A DNA stretch of 64,000 bases from assembly GCF_018812025.1 (NCBI RefSeq), contig NC_063045.1, forward strand, positions 13,637,112 through 13,701,111. Direction: 5' to 3'. Every line of letters starts with the position of its first letter. Within the stretch, counting starts at the first letter, position 1. The notes below the pieces were generated by a model. It was not told the DNA's origin, ran no database searches, and was given only the letters and a program-made list of their open reading frames with translations. The translations under genes were made by a program, and so were the position numbers. This document shows positions 1-10,481 of this stretch, one piece after another. The stretch comes from Megalobrama amblycephala (taxonomy: Eukaryota; Chordata; Actinopteri; Cypriniformes; Xenocyprididae).

Positions 1-1811
1 TCCCCTTGGGAACATGACAGGAAAACTAACAATCCACTTGTTACACAAACCAATAATGGACCACTCAAAAGCAAGAGAAAGACAAGGAGAGGGAGAAAGA
101 AGACAGTTAAACAATTACACGCAGTTTTACCAAACGGACACTGTGGTGAATCTGTCAAGCTTTCCATTAAGAGATGATTCTGTACAAGCTTTATCAAAAG
201 GCCTCTCATTTGCTCCGATGCATCAAACGACAGATTTTAAAACCAAAATTGACTTATTCCGTTTTCATCTGAATTTGCAGTTGAGAGCACGAACAACCTA
301 CATACCGAGTAATATGTCAGGAGAGAATCAAGAGCCCCCAAGAAATCCCAAAATCCCAAAAAGTTTAAACCAAAATCTCTCTTTCTGTCTCCAATTCAGA
401 ATGCAATCATCAATACCTTTGTTAAAAAGGTTAATCATGATGTAGAATTACTTTTTAAGAAGGATGTCAAACCATTGAAAAAGAATTTAACAAAAAAAGA
501 GCAAGACGCATTGATCTCCCTATCAAATAACAAGGACTTGGTCATTAAGCCAGCGGATAAAGGCGGAGCTGTAGTAATATGGCGTAGACATTTGTATATA
601 GAAGAGGCCTATCGAAAACTTAAGAATGAGGACTTTTATCAACCTCTACGGAATGATCCAACAGAAATGATGAAAGAAGAACTGTTATCTTTATTAACTG
701 ATGCAAGAGTAAAGAGCTGGATTACGGACAATTAATTTAAATTTCTCTATGCCAAAAATCCATGTGTTGCATGTTTTTATATGTTGCCAAAAATTCATAC
801 AAATTTGAATGAACCCCCTGGACGTCCTATTATTTAGAATAATGGGAGTCTCTTGGAACCATCTTCACAATACATTGATCATTTTATTAAGCCTTTGGTA
901 CCCACCATTCCAGCCTTTATTCATGACATAACAGACACAATTGAAAAAAATCAAGGATATTGAGTCTGTTGATCCTGCTTCTTTGTTGGTAGTCATGGAC
1001 GTGGAGGCTATATACACGAACATCAACCATAATGAAGGTCTTCAAGCCTTAAGATACTATTTAACATCTGAATTGATGGATGAGAGCCCTCCAGCAGAAT
1101 TTATCCTGACACTAACGGAATGGACCTTGAAACATAATGTGTTTGTGTTTGAAGATACCTTCTTCCATCAGCTTAAAGGTACAGCTATGGGAGCATGTTT
1201 TTCTTGGGACAGTGGGAGGAGGAGTCTGTATTCAATGCAACGATTAATCCTTTCTTTAAGAGAATAAAATGGTGGACCAAATATATTGATGACATCTGTA
1301 TGATTTTTGAAGCAAATGAAACCAAACTACAAAGTTTTCATGCATTTTTGAACTCCATAAATACATACATTAAGTCAAGTCTTGAATATAATCAGGATAA
1401 AATATATATTTTTAGACATTATTATTTATAAAGAACAAGAGGGACATCTGCATACTTCACTTTTCAGAAATACAGACCATAACACCATCCTTCGTGCAAA
1501 GAGCTTTCATCCCAAACATCTGACAGAAAGCATTCCAAAGATTAAGATGGATATGCGATCAAGACTCAGATTTTAATCATCTGGCTATGGATATGAAATA
1601 TCGTTTTAAACAAAGAGATAATCAAAAAAGAGTGGTCGATCAGGCTTTGAATAAAGTGACACTACTACAACAGGATGACCTACTCAAAAAGAAAAGTAAG
1701 AAGAACAGCTCCACACGACCGTATTTTGTTATGGAATTTAGTACTGTCTCACATGAGATCAAGTGTATAATAAATAAGAACTGGGGAATTATCCAAAGTG
1801 GTTATAGTCAT
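1..1811 (+). mobile_element. Penelope-like element, reverse transcriptase part (broken)
   Basis: Remnant of a Penelope-like retroelement that starts before the window. The frames in order give a leader with VVNLSSFPL and LSKG blocks (about 160-290), then LLVVMDVEAIYTNI (about 985-1025), KGTAMGACF (about 1175-1203), and the YIDD catalytic motif of the RT (about 1280-1300, after WWTK). The downstream block EGHLHTSLFR (about 1440-1470) and the C-terminal NWGIIQSG block (about 1780-1803) follow. The reading frame is broken repeatedly (near 445, 735, 1200, 1430 and 1576), and several codons after GACF that the family normally has are missing, so it is dead. The usual C-terminal GIY-YIG endonuclease is found only at about 7,300-7,620, because a DIRS element sits between the halves. 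Family assignment rests on recalled motif order. Confidence 0.8.
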
Positions 1812-2720
1812 AACCTGAGACGTACCCTTTCAAGGGAACTCGCGCTGAGACCGTCAGGACGCTTTGGGAACAATGTACCAAAACACCATACTTCCAAAAT
1901 GCCTGTCCATGTGAAACTGAGACACTCTAAGACAAGAGCACTGAAGAACCTGGAGCTGCGTCCAGGTCGAGATCATAATATCTCACAAATGTGAGTGGCG
2001 AGGACCAGCCTGCCGCATCACAGACCTCTTTGAGGGAAACCCCCAAGATTAAAACCTTGGAGGCCGCCATACCCCTAGTAGAGTGAGCTTTGACAGATAG
2101 TGGATACTGCTGACCAGAGACCTCGTAAGCAAGTGATTTATGTGCCTTGAGAGATGATGACTCCTCCACAGCCCTTGAGCTGAATGGCCTTCCATTACCG
2201 CTCCCAGCTTGTAAGAGAAGCGTCTGTCGTCAGGGTAACTCGATGACATAGAGCTCCCAACACAGGACCCTGGGACAGGTACCAATTTTTCCTCCATATA
2301 ACCAAGGCGCGGAGACACCACCGCGTGATCTTGATCATACGAAGAGGGTTCCCCCTCGGGGAAAACCCTTTGCTCCTGAGCCACCACTGTAAGGGTCTCA
2401 TATACAGCAGGCCAAAAGGTATCACATTGGACGCAGCTGCCATCAGACCCAACAGTCTCTGAAACTGTTTTACAGTGAGTGACAGATCTAATATAGGGCG
2501 CAACCCTCCATCCTTTTTTGGAACACTTAAGTAACGGCTGTAAAAACCTGACTCTCTGTCGGTTACAGTGTCCCATTCTATAGCCTCCTTCGCTAACAGG
2601 GTTTTTACTTCTTGTTCCATTACCAGAGCCTGCTCGGGACGCACTAATGTTTGTAGCACCCCGTTGTATAGAGGTGGTCGGAACCCAAACTGGATTTTGT
2701 AGCCTTTTTCTATAGTCTGC

Positions 2721-3068
2721 AGGACCCATAAGCGACACATTTGGTAGACGTTTCCATTCTGCCAGAAAATCTACTAAGGGAACCAGCCTCGAGGCTGGCC
2801 TCTGGTGTATTGAGAACAGCCATCTCGATGACCTGAAGGACCCATAAGCGACACATTTGGTAGACGTTTCCATTCTGCCAGAAAATCTACTAAGGGAACC
2901 AGCCTCGAGGCTGGCCTCTGGTGTATTGAGAACAGCCATCTCGATGACCTGAAGGACCCATAAGCGACACATTTGGTAGACGTTTCCATTCTGCCAGAAA
3001 ATCTACTAAGGGAACCAGCCTTGAGGCTGGCCTCTGGTGTATTGAGAACAGCCATCTCGATGACCTGA
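2721..3068 (-). repeat. Three tandem copies of a 116-bp unit inside the DIRS RT leader
   Basis: The unit starting AGGACCCATAAGCGACACA begins at 2721, 2837 and 2953, a constant period of 116 bases, and the third copy ends near 3068. The copies are nearly identical; one differs by CTTGAG for CTCGAG. Because 116 is not a multiple of three, each copy shifts the minus-strand frame. The unit encodes the LVPLVDFLAEWKRLPNVS leader that precedes the DIRS RT. Confidence 0.9.
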
Positions 3069-3649
3069 AGCATGGGTACTGAAAGGAACCAACTGATTTG
3101 ACTGTATTTTTAGCCTCCTCAGAGGATGTGAGTGCGATGCAGTGTCTTGTGAACACTGCATCACAAGGTTGCTGGAAACCGCTGCGTCCCGAGGCACCAG
3201 AGGTGGTGGGGTTGGCAGAATGGTCCCCTGAGGGCAACGAGGTGGTGCGGGCACCATATACTGAGGTGAACACTACTCCACCCCGCGGGGGCTGCCACTG
3301 GCGTCAGGACCTCTTCTGACCCAAAACCTTCTTAGCCTGAAGCACGACCCTCAGATCAGCCTTCGGCCCAGTCCTCTGTATCTCTGAGGTGGAGCACAAG
3401 ATGCGACACTCTCTTTTTATTGTGCTCAATATGAGGAGCTATACGGCTGGGGCTGCTCACGCCCAGCAGCCCAAGAGGATGGATTGCGGCGTGGTAGATA
3501 TTTTTTAAACGCCTCTGCTTGCTTCTTGGTCTCTTGAAACCTCTTATCGACCGAGTTAACAGCATCGCCGAAGAGGCCAGAGGGTGCAAGCGGGGCATCA
3601 AGGAGAAAAGCCCTGTCTTTATCTTTTATTTCAGACAGATTAAGCCACA

Positions 3650-4332
3650 AATGTCTCTCTATTGCCACCAAGGCATCCATAGACTGCCCAATTGCTCTGG
3701 CGGTCTCCTTGGTGGCCGTAAGAGATAAATTTGTGGCTGTTTCTCAATAAATCTGATAAATCCATATCCTTCAACAGATCAGCCTGGTAAGCCTTCAGTA
3801 TTGACATAGTATGCAGACATGCACCAGCCTGACCTGCTGCCATATACGCTTTTCCCACTAATCCTTTTGTTGTCTTTTTATATATATATATTATATTTAT
3901 TGTAGCATTTTCAGATTCACCGACAGATTGACAATACAATCACATGACAGAAACAAACACAACTACACACACAAAAATCCTCCATTCAGATTCATGTTTG
4001 CAGTTAACAACAACGGCAAACACAGGCAAGGGAAGTCAAAACAAATTTTTGTCCAGTGTGACATGGATAAGGTGAAGTTGTACAAATGGACCAAATGAGA
4101 TATAAAATATGTAAAGAAAAAAAATGCATAGGCAAATTTACCATGAAAATGCTGGTGGAATATAAGGGGAGTGACAATAATAAAAGAGAACAATTAGATT
4201 TCAAATTGAAGACAGAAGTTAATAAAAATGACAAAAAAACAAACAAACAAAAAAAAACAATAAAAAAAATGAAATTTTAAATTGTTTCATCATTATTGGT
4301 TTTTAACAGGTGATTGAAAAAAGGCCTCCAAG
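3650..4332 (-). repeat. Left copy of a ~680-bp direct repeat (DIRS Gag region)
   Basis: This stretch recurs in the same orientation at about 6512-7191. Both copies begin AATGTCTCTCT-TTGCCACC and end with TGATTGAAAA-AGG--TCCAAG. The repeat includes the minus-strand Gag-like GKAYMAAGQAGACLHTM block and an A/T-rich stretch of about 400 bases without recognisable coding. The copies differ by scattered substitutions and short indels, so the duplication is not very recent. Confidence 0.8.
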
Positions 4333-4351
4333 AAAATAGAAAGTATTGAGT

Positions 4352-4964
4352 TTGAAGGTGCTAAAGAGGATGTTTTGTTTTATACATTTTTGCAATATTA
4401 CTCGAAGCTGTCTTTACTAACTGATAAAAGACTATTTATTAGGTGCACTGAAAGTAATAATATTAATATACATCATCTGTGCACGAGGTAGGGCCTTAAA
4501 AACATCAGCCAATCGTTTATGTGATCATCGCGTAAACGATTGGCCCTCTGGCTTGTCAATCACTGCCGTGACGTTCCTTGTGAGAGACGTGCGCGGATTG
4601 GCCCTCTGGCTTGTCAGTCACTGCTGTGACGTTCTTTGTGAGAGACGAGCGTGGCTGCGCTCTCCAGTAACTTTCCACACTCCACAGGCGCTGCATGCAA
4701 TGTTTTTGTCAGGAGACAGGAGTAACAACTGCAGATTATGAGTTACCTGTGGTGAGTCCGACATAATGAATCCAAAAAACACGACACAGCGAATGCCGGT
4801 GGTAAACACTCGTGTTCAAATACTCGTGCACTAGTTTTGGGAGGCGTTCCTTTGAAGTGAGCTGTAAAGGAGGGGGGCTGTTCTTACGCATGCGCTCATT
4901 TCAAAAACTCAGTAACAGTCTTTGGATTCTCAGTCGACGAAAAAATCCTCTCTATCACCTTTAA
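4352..4964 (-). mobile_element. TTAA-ended MITE family A, copy 1
   Basis: Inverted relative to copies at 8404-9015 and 50519-51053. The ends are AAGGTGCTAAAGAGGAT (left) and ATCCTCTCTATCACCTTTAA (right). It includes the segment with a minus-strand ATG (4764-4762) followed by a GTAACT splice-donor-like site (4746-4741). It sits in the middle of an L1-like remnant. No transposase is encoded. Confidence 0.8.
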
Positions 4965-5125
4965 CCCTAGAACAACACCTTATACTAAATAAGCTGGTGT
5001 CTAGCATTAATAGAACAGGTGTATATATTTTTAAGACATTTTCCCCAGTCCTCCTCAGAGATCTGAACATCTATTTCCTCTTCCCAATCGTTTTTCAAAC
5101 GGGTAGTGGAAATATCTAGCTGACT
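4965..5125 (-). mobile_element. L1-type LINE fragment
   Basis: Read on the minus strand, this gives RLKNDWEEEIDVQISEEDWG followed by SINARHQLIQYKVL. That combination is typical of the region after the RT core of L1-like non-LTR elements in fish. It is a short 5'- and 3'-truncated scrap ending at the MITE. Confidence 0.6.
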
Positions 5126-5157
5126 CATGAAAGAGTCAACAAATTTTGTAACTTTTT

Positions 5158-6489
5158 GAAACAATGTTAAATCAATGTTAATGTGTCAACATTAACCTCA
5201 TTGAATTAATATCACTTTTACACCCACAATTAATGTTGAAAAAATGTTGAAATTTCAACAGAAACTCAATGGTAATGGCACTGAATCAATGTTTGCACTC
5301 TCAGAAAATGAAACACAACTACAAATGACTTAAAGCCACACAAACTGAAATCAACTGAAGATAAAAGAAGCAATAAATCTCTCAAGAAGAGCAGAAGTTC
5401 TTATTGAGAATTAACAGAGGTTTAGATGTTTTAGTGAAAATGTTTGGTCACCGTTTTGGTGATCAGTGTTTCCTTTAGTTGGGCAGTTCGACTCTTGGCT
5501 TTTTGTGTGAGTTTGTGGTTTTTGTAACAGTGTTTACCAAAACACATCATTTATTGCAAAGAAACCAGAAACAAAATGATCAAGTGATATAGTTTTTATC
5601 ATCATAAAGCAAAATCATTTACTAATTGTACTCCTGACCAAAAGTTTATATTTGTTTTTAATAGGTTACGTTCACCAACAATACTTTCTTGCTACAGATC
5701 AGACATACTGAATCTTGACTTTTAAAAAGCAATTAAAAAAAAAAATCTTTAGATACACAGACATCAAGAATCAGCATATAAATCTCAACAATGGTGACAT
5801 GCTTCATGCCGCAATGCATGCTGGGAGTCATAAGTTTTATACTATGGTGGCTCCCAGCATGCATTGCGGAATGAAGGATGTCACCATTGTTGAGATTCAT
5901 ATGCTGATTCTTGATGTCTGTGTGTGTCAAAATATTTTTTTCCCATATTGTATTTTTAAAGAAATCAGAACATGATCTGTGGCAAGAAATATTATTGGTG
6001 AACATAATATTTTAGGAACAAATAACCACTTTTGGTCAGGAACAAGCTTAGTAAAGTACTCTGCTTTATGAGGCAGAAAACTATATCACTATACTATACC
6101 ACAAAAAGCCAAGAGTCAAACTGTCCAACTAAAGGAAATACTGATCACCAAAACGGTGACCAACATTTTCAATAAAACATCAACATCTAAACCTCTGTTA
6201 ATTCTCAATAAGAACTTCTGCTGAGATCTTGAGAGATTTATTGTCTTCTTTTATATTCAGTTGATTTCAGGCTGTGTGGTTTTAAGTCAGTTGTAGTTGT
6301 GTTTCATTTTCTGAGAGTGCAAGCATGATGTTGAACCAACATCACATTGTAACATAGATTCAATGCCATCACCATTGATTTTTTTTTGTTGAAATTTCAA
6401 CGTTTTTTCAACATTAATTGTGGGTGCAAAAGTAATATTGATTCAATGAGGTTAACGTTGACAAATTAACATTGATTTAACATTGTTTC
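5158..6489. mobile_element. 1.33-kb fold-back (long inverted repeat) element
   Basis: The left half from GAAACAATGTTAAATCAATG reads as the reverse complement of the right half, which ends CATTGATTTAACATTGTTTC at 6489. The pairing continues inward through the CACCCACAATTAATGTTGAA stretch, the TGATCACCAAAACGGTGACC stretch and the CATCAAGAATCAGCATAT stretch, to a centre near 5840 flanked by GCATGCTGGGAG and CTCCCAGCATGC. The two arms therefore cover almost the whole element. Open frames seen on both strands near the centre are mirror images of each other and are not genes. Confidence 0.85.
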
Positions 6490-6511
6490 GATCATTGCTT
6501 GCTATCTGGAA

Positions 6512-7191
6512 AATGTCTCTCTGTTGCCACCAAGGCATCCATAGACTGCCCAATTGCTCTGGCGGTCTCCTTGGTGGCCGTAAGAGATAAATCTGTGGCT
6601 GTTCTCGATAAATCTGATAAATCCAGATCCTTCAACAGATCAGTCTGATAAGCCTTCAGTATTGACATAGTATGCAGACATGCACCAGCCTGACCTGCTG
6701 CCATATACGCTTTTCCCACTAACCCTGATGTTGTCTTTTTTATTTTTTTTAATATTATATTTATAGTAGCATTTTCAGATTCACCGACAGATTGACAGTA
6801 CAATCACATGACAGAAACAAACACAACTACACACACACACACACACACAAAAACTTTAGATTCATGTTTGCAGTAAACAACAACAGCAAACACAGGCAAG
6901 GGAAGTCAAAACAAATTTTTGTCCAGTGTGACATGGATAAGGTGAAGTTGTACAAATGGACCAAATGAGATATAAAATATGTAAAGAAAAAAAAAAAAAC
7001 GCATAGGCAAATTTACCATGAAAACGCTGGTGGAATATAAGGGGAATGACAATAATAAAAGAGAACAATTTAATTTCAAATTGAAGACAGAAATTAATAA
7101 AAATGACAAAACAATAACAATAAAAAAATGGCATTTTAAATTGTTTCATCATTATTGGTTTTAACAGGTGATTGAAAAGAGGTATCCAAGT
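6512..7191 (-). repeat. Right copy of the ~680-bp DIRS direct repeat
   Basis: Second copy of 3650-4332 in the same direction. It contains the Gag-like frame with KAYMAAGQAGACLHTMSILK and ATDLSLTATKETARAIGQS. A short CA run (about 6826-6850) is specific to this copy. It is followed directly by the DIRS terminus. Confidence 0.8.
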
Positions 7192-7293
7192 CACCCGCCG
7201 TGACGCTCAATCTCGCCATTGGACTAGCTGACATACGTGCATCAAATGCCATCACACTGAAGGCATTCCCAAAGTGTCCTGATGGACGCAGCG

Positions 7294-7935
7294 GAAACAA
7301 GGAATGTTTATGTGTGGACACTGCAATCACTGTAAGAATGTAATTCAAACCAAATCATTTGCACAAAGAAAATGTATTCAATTAGATCCTTTATTAATTG
7401 TAAAAGTACATATGTAATTTATAAGCTTCAGTGTCCTTGGAACTGTTTTTATGTGGGCCAGACTTTTAGAATTATTGCTTTGGAAATTGTAACTGGATCT
7501 ATTAGAAAGGGCAATAGATTACAAAGACTTTTACAAAGGGAAGCCTTTTGGATTTTTCAGTTAAAAGCTACCATTTTTCCTGGGTTGAATGAAGAATTAG
7601 ATTTAACTTCATTTTTGTAAAATCATTACCATTATGATTATTGTTGGAATTATTATTATTCTCTCTTTTTTGATACATGTGATTACTGATTATAATTTGA
7701 AATAGTTAATGATATTATTGGTCCCCCTGTTATGGTCTTTTTGGTTTCTCCCATTTCTACTGAGCAACTGATTATACCTACACCTGTGACTAATTTTGTA
7801 CCTGACGCACTCTGGGAAATGCTGGATGGCTGACATGCATCAGTGTGCAGTATTTTAGTCATTTTTTAATGTTTCTAGAGTGAGCCATGTTTGAATAAAG
7901 GCTTTTTAATATTTTGGAACCGGAAAGTGCCTTGG
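7294..7935 (+). mobile_element. Penelope-like element, GIY-YIG endonuclease end and 3' tail
   Basis: Continues the element broken at 1811. The frame gives C-L-C-G-H-C-N-H-C-K-N (about 7300-7340), the zinc-finger-like block before the nuclease. It then gives TYVIYKLQCPWNCFYVGQT (about 7410-7460), the GIY-YIG core with its YVGQT motif. EAFWIFQLKATIFPGLNEE (about 7540-7595) and the LTSFL end with stop at 7618-7620 follow. The 3' region carries GAATAAAGG (about 7893) and fades near 7935. Nuclease fold membership is by motif; the distal catalytic residues look eroded. Confidence 0.75.
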
Positions 7936-8403
7936 ATTCTTATTTATTATAGATATATTCAAATTTATTTATTTATTCATTGATTAATTAATTAATTCAT
8001 TAAAGATAAATAGTGAAATATTTTCTTATAGGCTATGCCAGATAAAACCATAAAATAAAATATATGAAACACAAGATAGCCAATCAAAATATAAAACTAG
8101 ATATTGTAATTAAGTTGTTACGTGTAAAATTGCCTTTAATAAAACTTTGTCACTTTAGAATTTAACCCTTCATCATATAGTTGACTCAAATGGCTTTACT
8201 GTGTTCCCTTGTTTACCCAACTATGGAACTATGTTTGGATCTACCCTATAGCCAGACACCCAAACAACATACCCATAGGGGAGACCGGGGCACAACCTTA
8301 CGCTTTTTGACTTTCTCGTGTAAATCTTCTTAGGGTTCAGAGAATTTATCTTGTTCAACATTAATTTCACACATGTCTGGTACAAATATGTGGCTTTGTT
8401 TCA
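7936..8403. other. Non-genic, A/T-rich; start of an older repeat
   Basis: No coding signal. From about 8275 the sequence GGGGAGACCGGGGCACAACC begins. It has the flavour of the GGGGCACATTGTAAC repeats seen again at 13,940-13,985 and 16,598-16,610. It may be the left edge of an old element into which MITE A and the 4.85-kb element were later inserted. Confidence 0.4.
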
Positions 8404-9015
8404 TTAAAGGTGCTAAAGAGGATCTTTTCGTCGACTGAGAAACCAAAGACTGTTACTGAGTTTTTGAAATGAGCGCATGCATAAGAACAACCCCCCTCCT
8501 TCACAGCTCATTTCAAAGGAACGCCTCCCAAAACTAGTGCACGAGTATTGGAACACGAGTGTTTACCACCGGCATTCGCTGTGTCGTGTTAGTGGATTCA
8601 TTATGTCGGACTCACCGCAGGTAACTCATAATCTGCAGTTGTTACTCCTGTCTCCTGACAAAAACATTGCATGTGGCGCCTGTAGAGTGTGGAAAGTTAC
8701 CGGAGCGCGCAGCCGTGCTCGTCTCTCACAAGGAACGTCATGGCAATGATTGACAAGCCAGAGGGCCAATCCGCGCACGTCTCTCACAAGGAACGTCACG
8801 GCAGTGACTGACAAGCCAGAGGGCCAATCGTTTACGCGATGATCGTGTAAACGATTGGCTGATGTTTTTAAGGCCCTACCTCGTGCACAGATGATGTATA
8901 TTAATATTATTCCTTTCAGTGCACCTAATAAATAGTCTTTTATCAGTTAGTAAAGACAGTTCCAAGTAATATTGCAAAAATGTATAAAACAAAACATCCT
9001 CTTTAGCACCTTTAA
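8404..9015 (+). mobile_element. TTAA-ended MITE family A, copy 2
   Basis: Bounded by TTAA (8404-8407) plus AGGTGCTAAAGAGGAT on the left, and ATCCTCTTTAGCACCT plus TTAA (9012-9015) on the right, an almost perfect inverted repeat with TTAA at both ends. A CpG-rich interior holds ATG at 8603 followed 18 bases later by the donor-like GTAACT (8621). It also has two near-copies of a CAAGGAACGTCA-GGCA-TGA stretch (about 8729-8805). Confidence 0.85.
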
Positions 9016-9308
9016 TACAGTGTATACTTTATTCTTTATTTCAGTCCCTCCAGAAAAACGTGATTATGCGATCGCCTGATTTAATGCATAATCAGCCAAA
9101 GTCCGCATATTTATGCGGGGTCGCATTTTTTTCAAATACGCCACGCTTTGGCCGCATAAATTGCCGATTTCAGCAAGCAAAATTTGCTGAGCTAGCATGA
9201 TTTCATAATCCCTGTATTTTCGTTGCAAAAAAGTCACATATATCTTAGCAAAAAGTTGAAAAATATTGCATTTACTTCACACAAGTAAAGCGCCATTATT
9301 TCCCCCCT

Positions 9309-10132
9309 ATAGAGGGTATGCACGTGACGTCACCGTCGACCGTTACGACTGCGGTCACGCCCACTGAGTGGCAAAAGACTGAAGGGGCTCGGACACCGGA
9401 CGCGAAGCTCAGCGCCTCGCCACGTCTTTAAAATTCGAAAGAGATTTGTGATTGACTGTACAAATAGCTTTGACACAAAACCTGAAGTATATATTTAAAA
9501 ACTGCAGAAAGCAACAGGGAAAAAGCAAATGGACCGCTGCAATTCACAGAAACAGCTGGACTCCAGGCAGAGAAACATGGATTTGCAGTTATCATTTTGT
9601 GTCAAATTGTTGGATTTTGAGGTGAAATCATACCGTATATATTGTATTGTTGTATATTGTGTTGACAACTCATCAATTAAATATTTTCCATCTTATATTC
9701 TGCATAATTGGTTTTTCAATAAACAACACTGACAAAAACTATACTATAAAACTATATAGGCTATGTTTTAGGGCTGGACAATATGACGATATAACATTGA
9801 TATAAGTGATTACTCGGATTTAAACCTACCTATATTGTAGTTATATAAAATATTCACAGGCAAATTTGCTTTATGTAACGTTATTTCCCCGCCGTCGAAA
9901 TCAGGCACATATAAATGTCAGGAAACACGACTCCTGGCTGCATGTCCATGGATTAGGTTTATTTGACAAGTTGTAAGGAACACATTCAATTCCAACCTTT
10001 AATTCGTTAGTTTTACTCGCGTTTTCGCAGTTTCCCCTGTTAAATCCAGTCACGCAGCAGGTTCTTTTGCCACTCAGTCCAGCTGAGGGAGCGCGCTTTC
10101 GGCGGGAAAGTGACGTCGATGCATACCCTCTA
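9309..10132 (+). mobile_element. Inverted-repeat element carrying a THAP zinc-finger fragment
   Basis: The ends ATAGAGGGTATGCACGTGACG and CGTCGATGCATACCCTCTA form an inverted repeat. TA dinucleotides sit outside each GAGGG end. The plus-strand frame at 9527-9613 reads KWTAAIHRNSWTPG, then W-I-C-S-Y-H-F-V. This is the W...P...CxxHF core of a THAP-type C2CH DNA-binding domain. The N-terminal CxxC half is not seen, and stops interrupt the flanks. THAP domains occur in P-element, Kolobok and ISL2EU-type transposases, so this is probably an internally deleted transposon. Confidence 0.65.
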
Positions 10133-10279
10133 TTGCCATGGGAACCTTATGAAGTGACGTAATTACGCGACGTGAACATCATCTGCAAAACCCGTGGTGA
10201 AACCAGTGTGATGAAGCACGCAAATCAATAGGCTTGTTTGAGATGCGCCTAGCCTCGCCTGTATGAGGCGCCGGACTGG

Positions 10280-10470
10280 ACAAAAGTGAAGCGAACGCCG
10301 GCCGCGAGCGAGCGACACTGCGCGAGAAAGACCGAGTGTGCGCGCGAGAGAGACCGAGTGCGTCCGAGAGCGAGCGAACTTGCGCGAGAGAGACCGAATA
10401 TGCGCGCGAGAGAGATCGAGTTGTCCGAGAGCGAGCGAACCTGCGCGAGAGAGACCAAGTGTGTCCGAGC
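10280..10470. repeat. CG-rich low-complexity tract of CGAGAGAGACCGAG motifs
   Basis: Degenerate repeats built from GCGCGAGAGAGACCGAGT and TCCGAGAGCGAGCGAAC, with a long period of roughly 62 bases. The arginine/serine-rich open frames on both strands follow from the composition and are not supported as genes. Confidence 0.8.
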
Positions 10471-10481
10471 ATTAGTAAATT

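Larger units (their letters stand above)
1812..7293 (-). mobile_element. DIRS-type tyrosine-recombinase retroelement, degraded, inside the Penelope-like element
   Basis: Minus-strand fragments match fish DIRS proteins. A tyrosine recombinase tail lies at 1927-2169 (KAHSTRGMA, then AAGWSSPLTFVRYY). RT/RNase H pieces lie at 2195-2740 (SGFYSRYLSVPKKDGGLRPI, FQRLLGLMAAAS, TTDAS). A Gag-like piece lies at 3426-3900 (GKAYMAAGQAGACLHTM, RHLWLNLSEIKDKDRAFL, APSGLFGD). Between RPILDL and QFQRLLGLM the RT core is deleted, so no polymerase could be made. The ends are inverted: the stretch around 1846-1880 (GTCAGGACGCTTTGGGAA) is the reverse complement, with a few changes, of 7260-7292. That suits the split inverted termini of DIRS elements, which make no target duplication. 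The middle holds a direct duplication, a MITE, an L1 scrap and a fold-back element. Confidence 0.75.

Noticed and set aside
5715..6005. Similar open frames on both strands at the fold-back centre
   Set aside because: They are mirror images caused by the inverted repeat.
8477..8749. Open frame shared by the family A MITE copies
   Set aside because: The frame reads through the conserved donor site and shows no domain; the likely unit is only the short ATG-to-donor exon.
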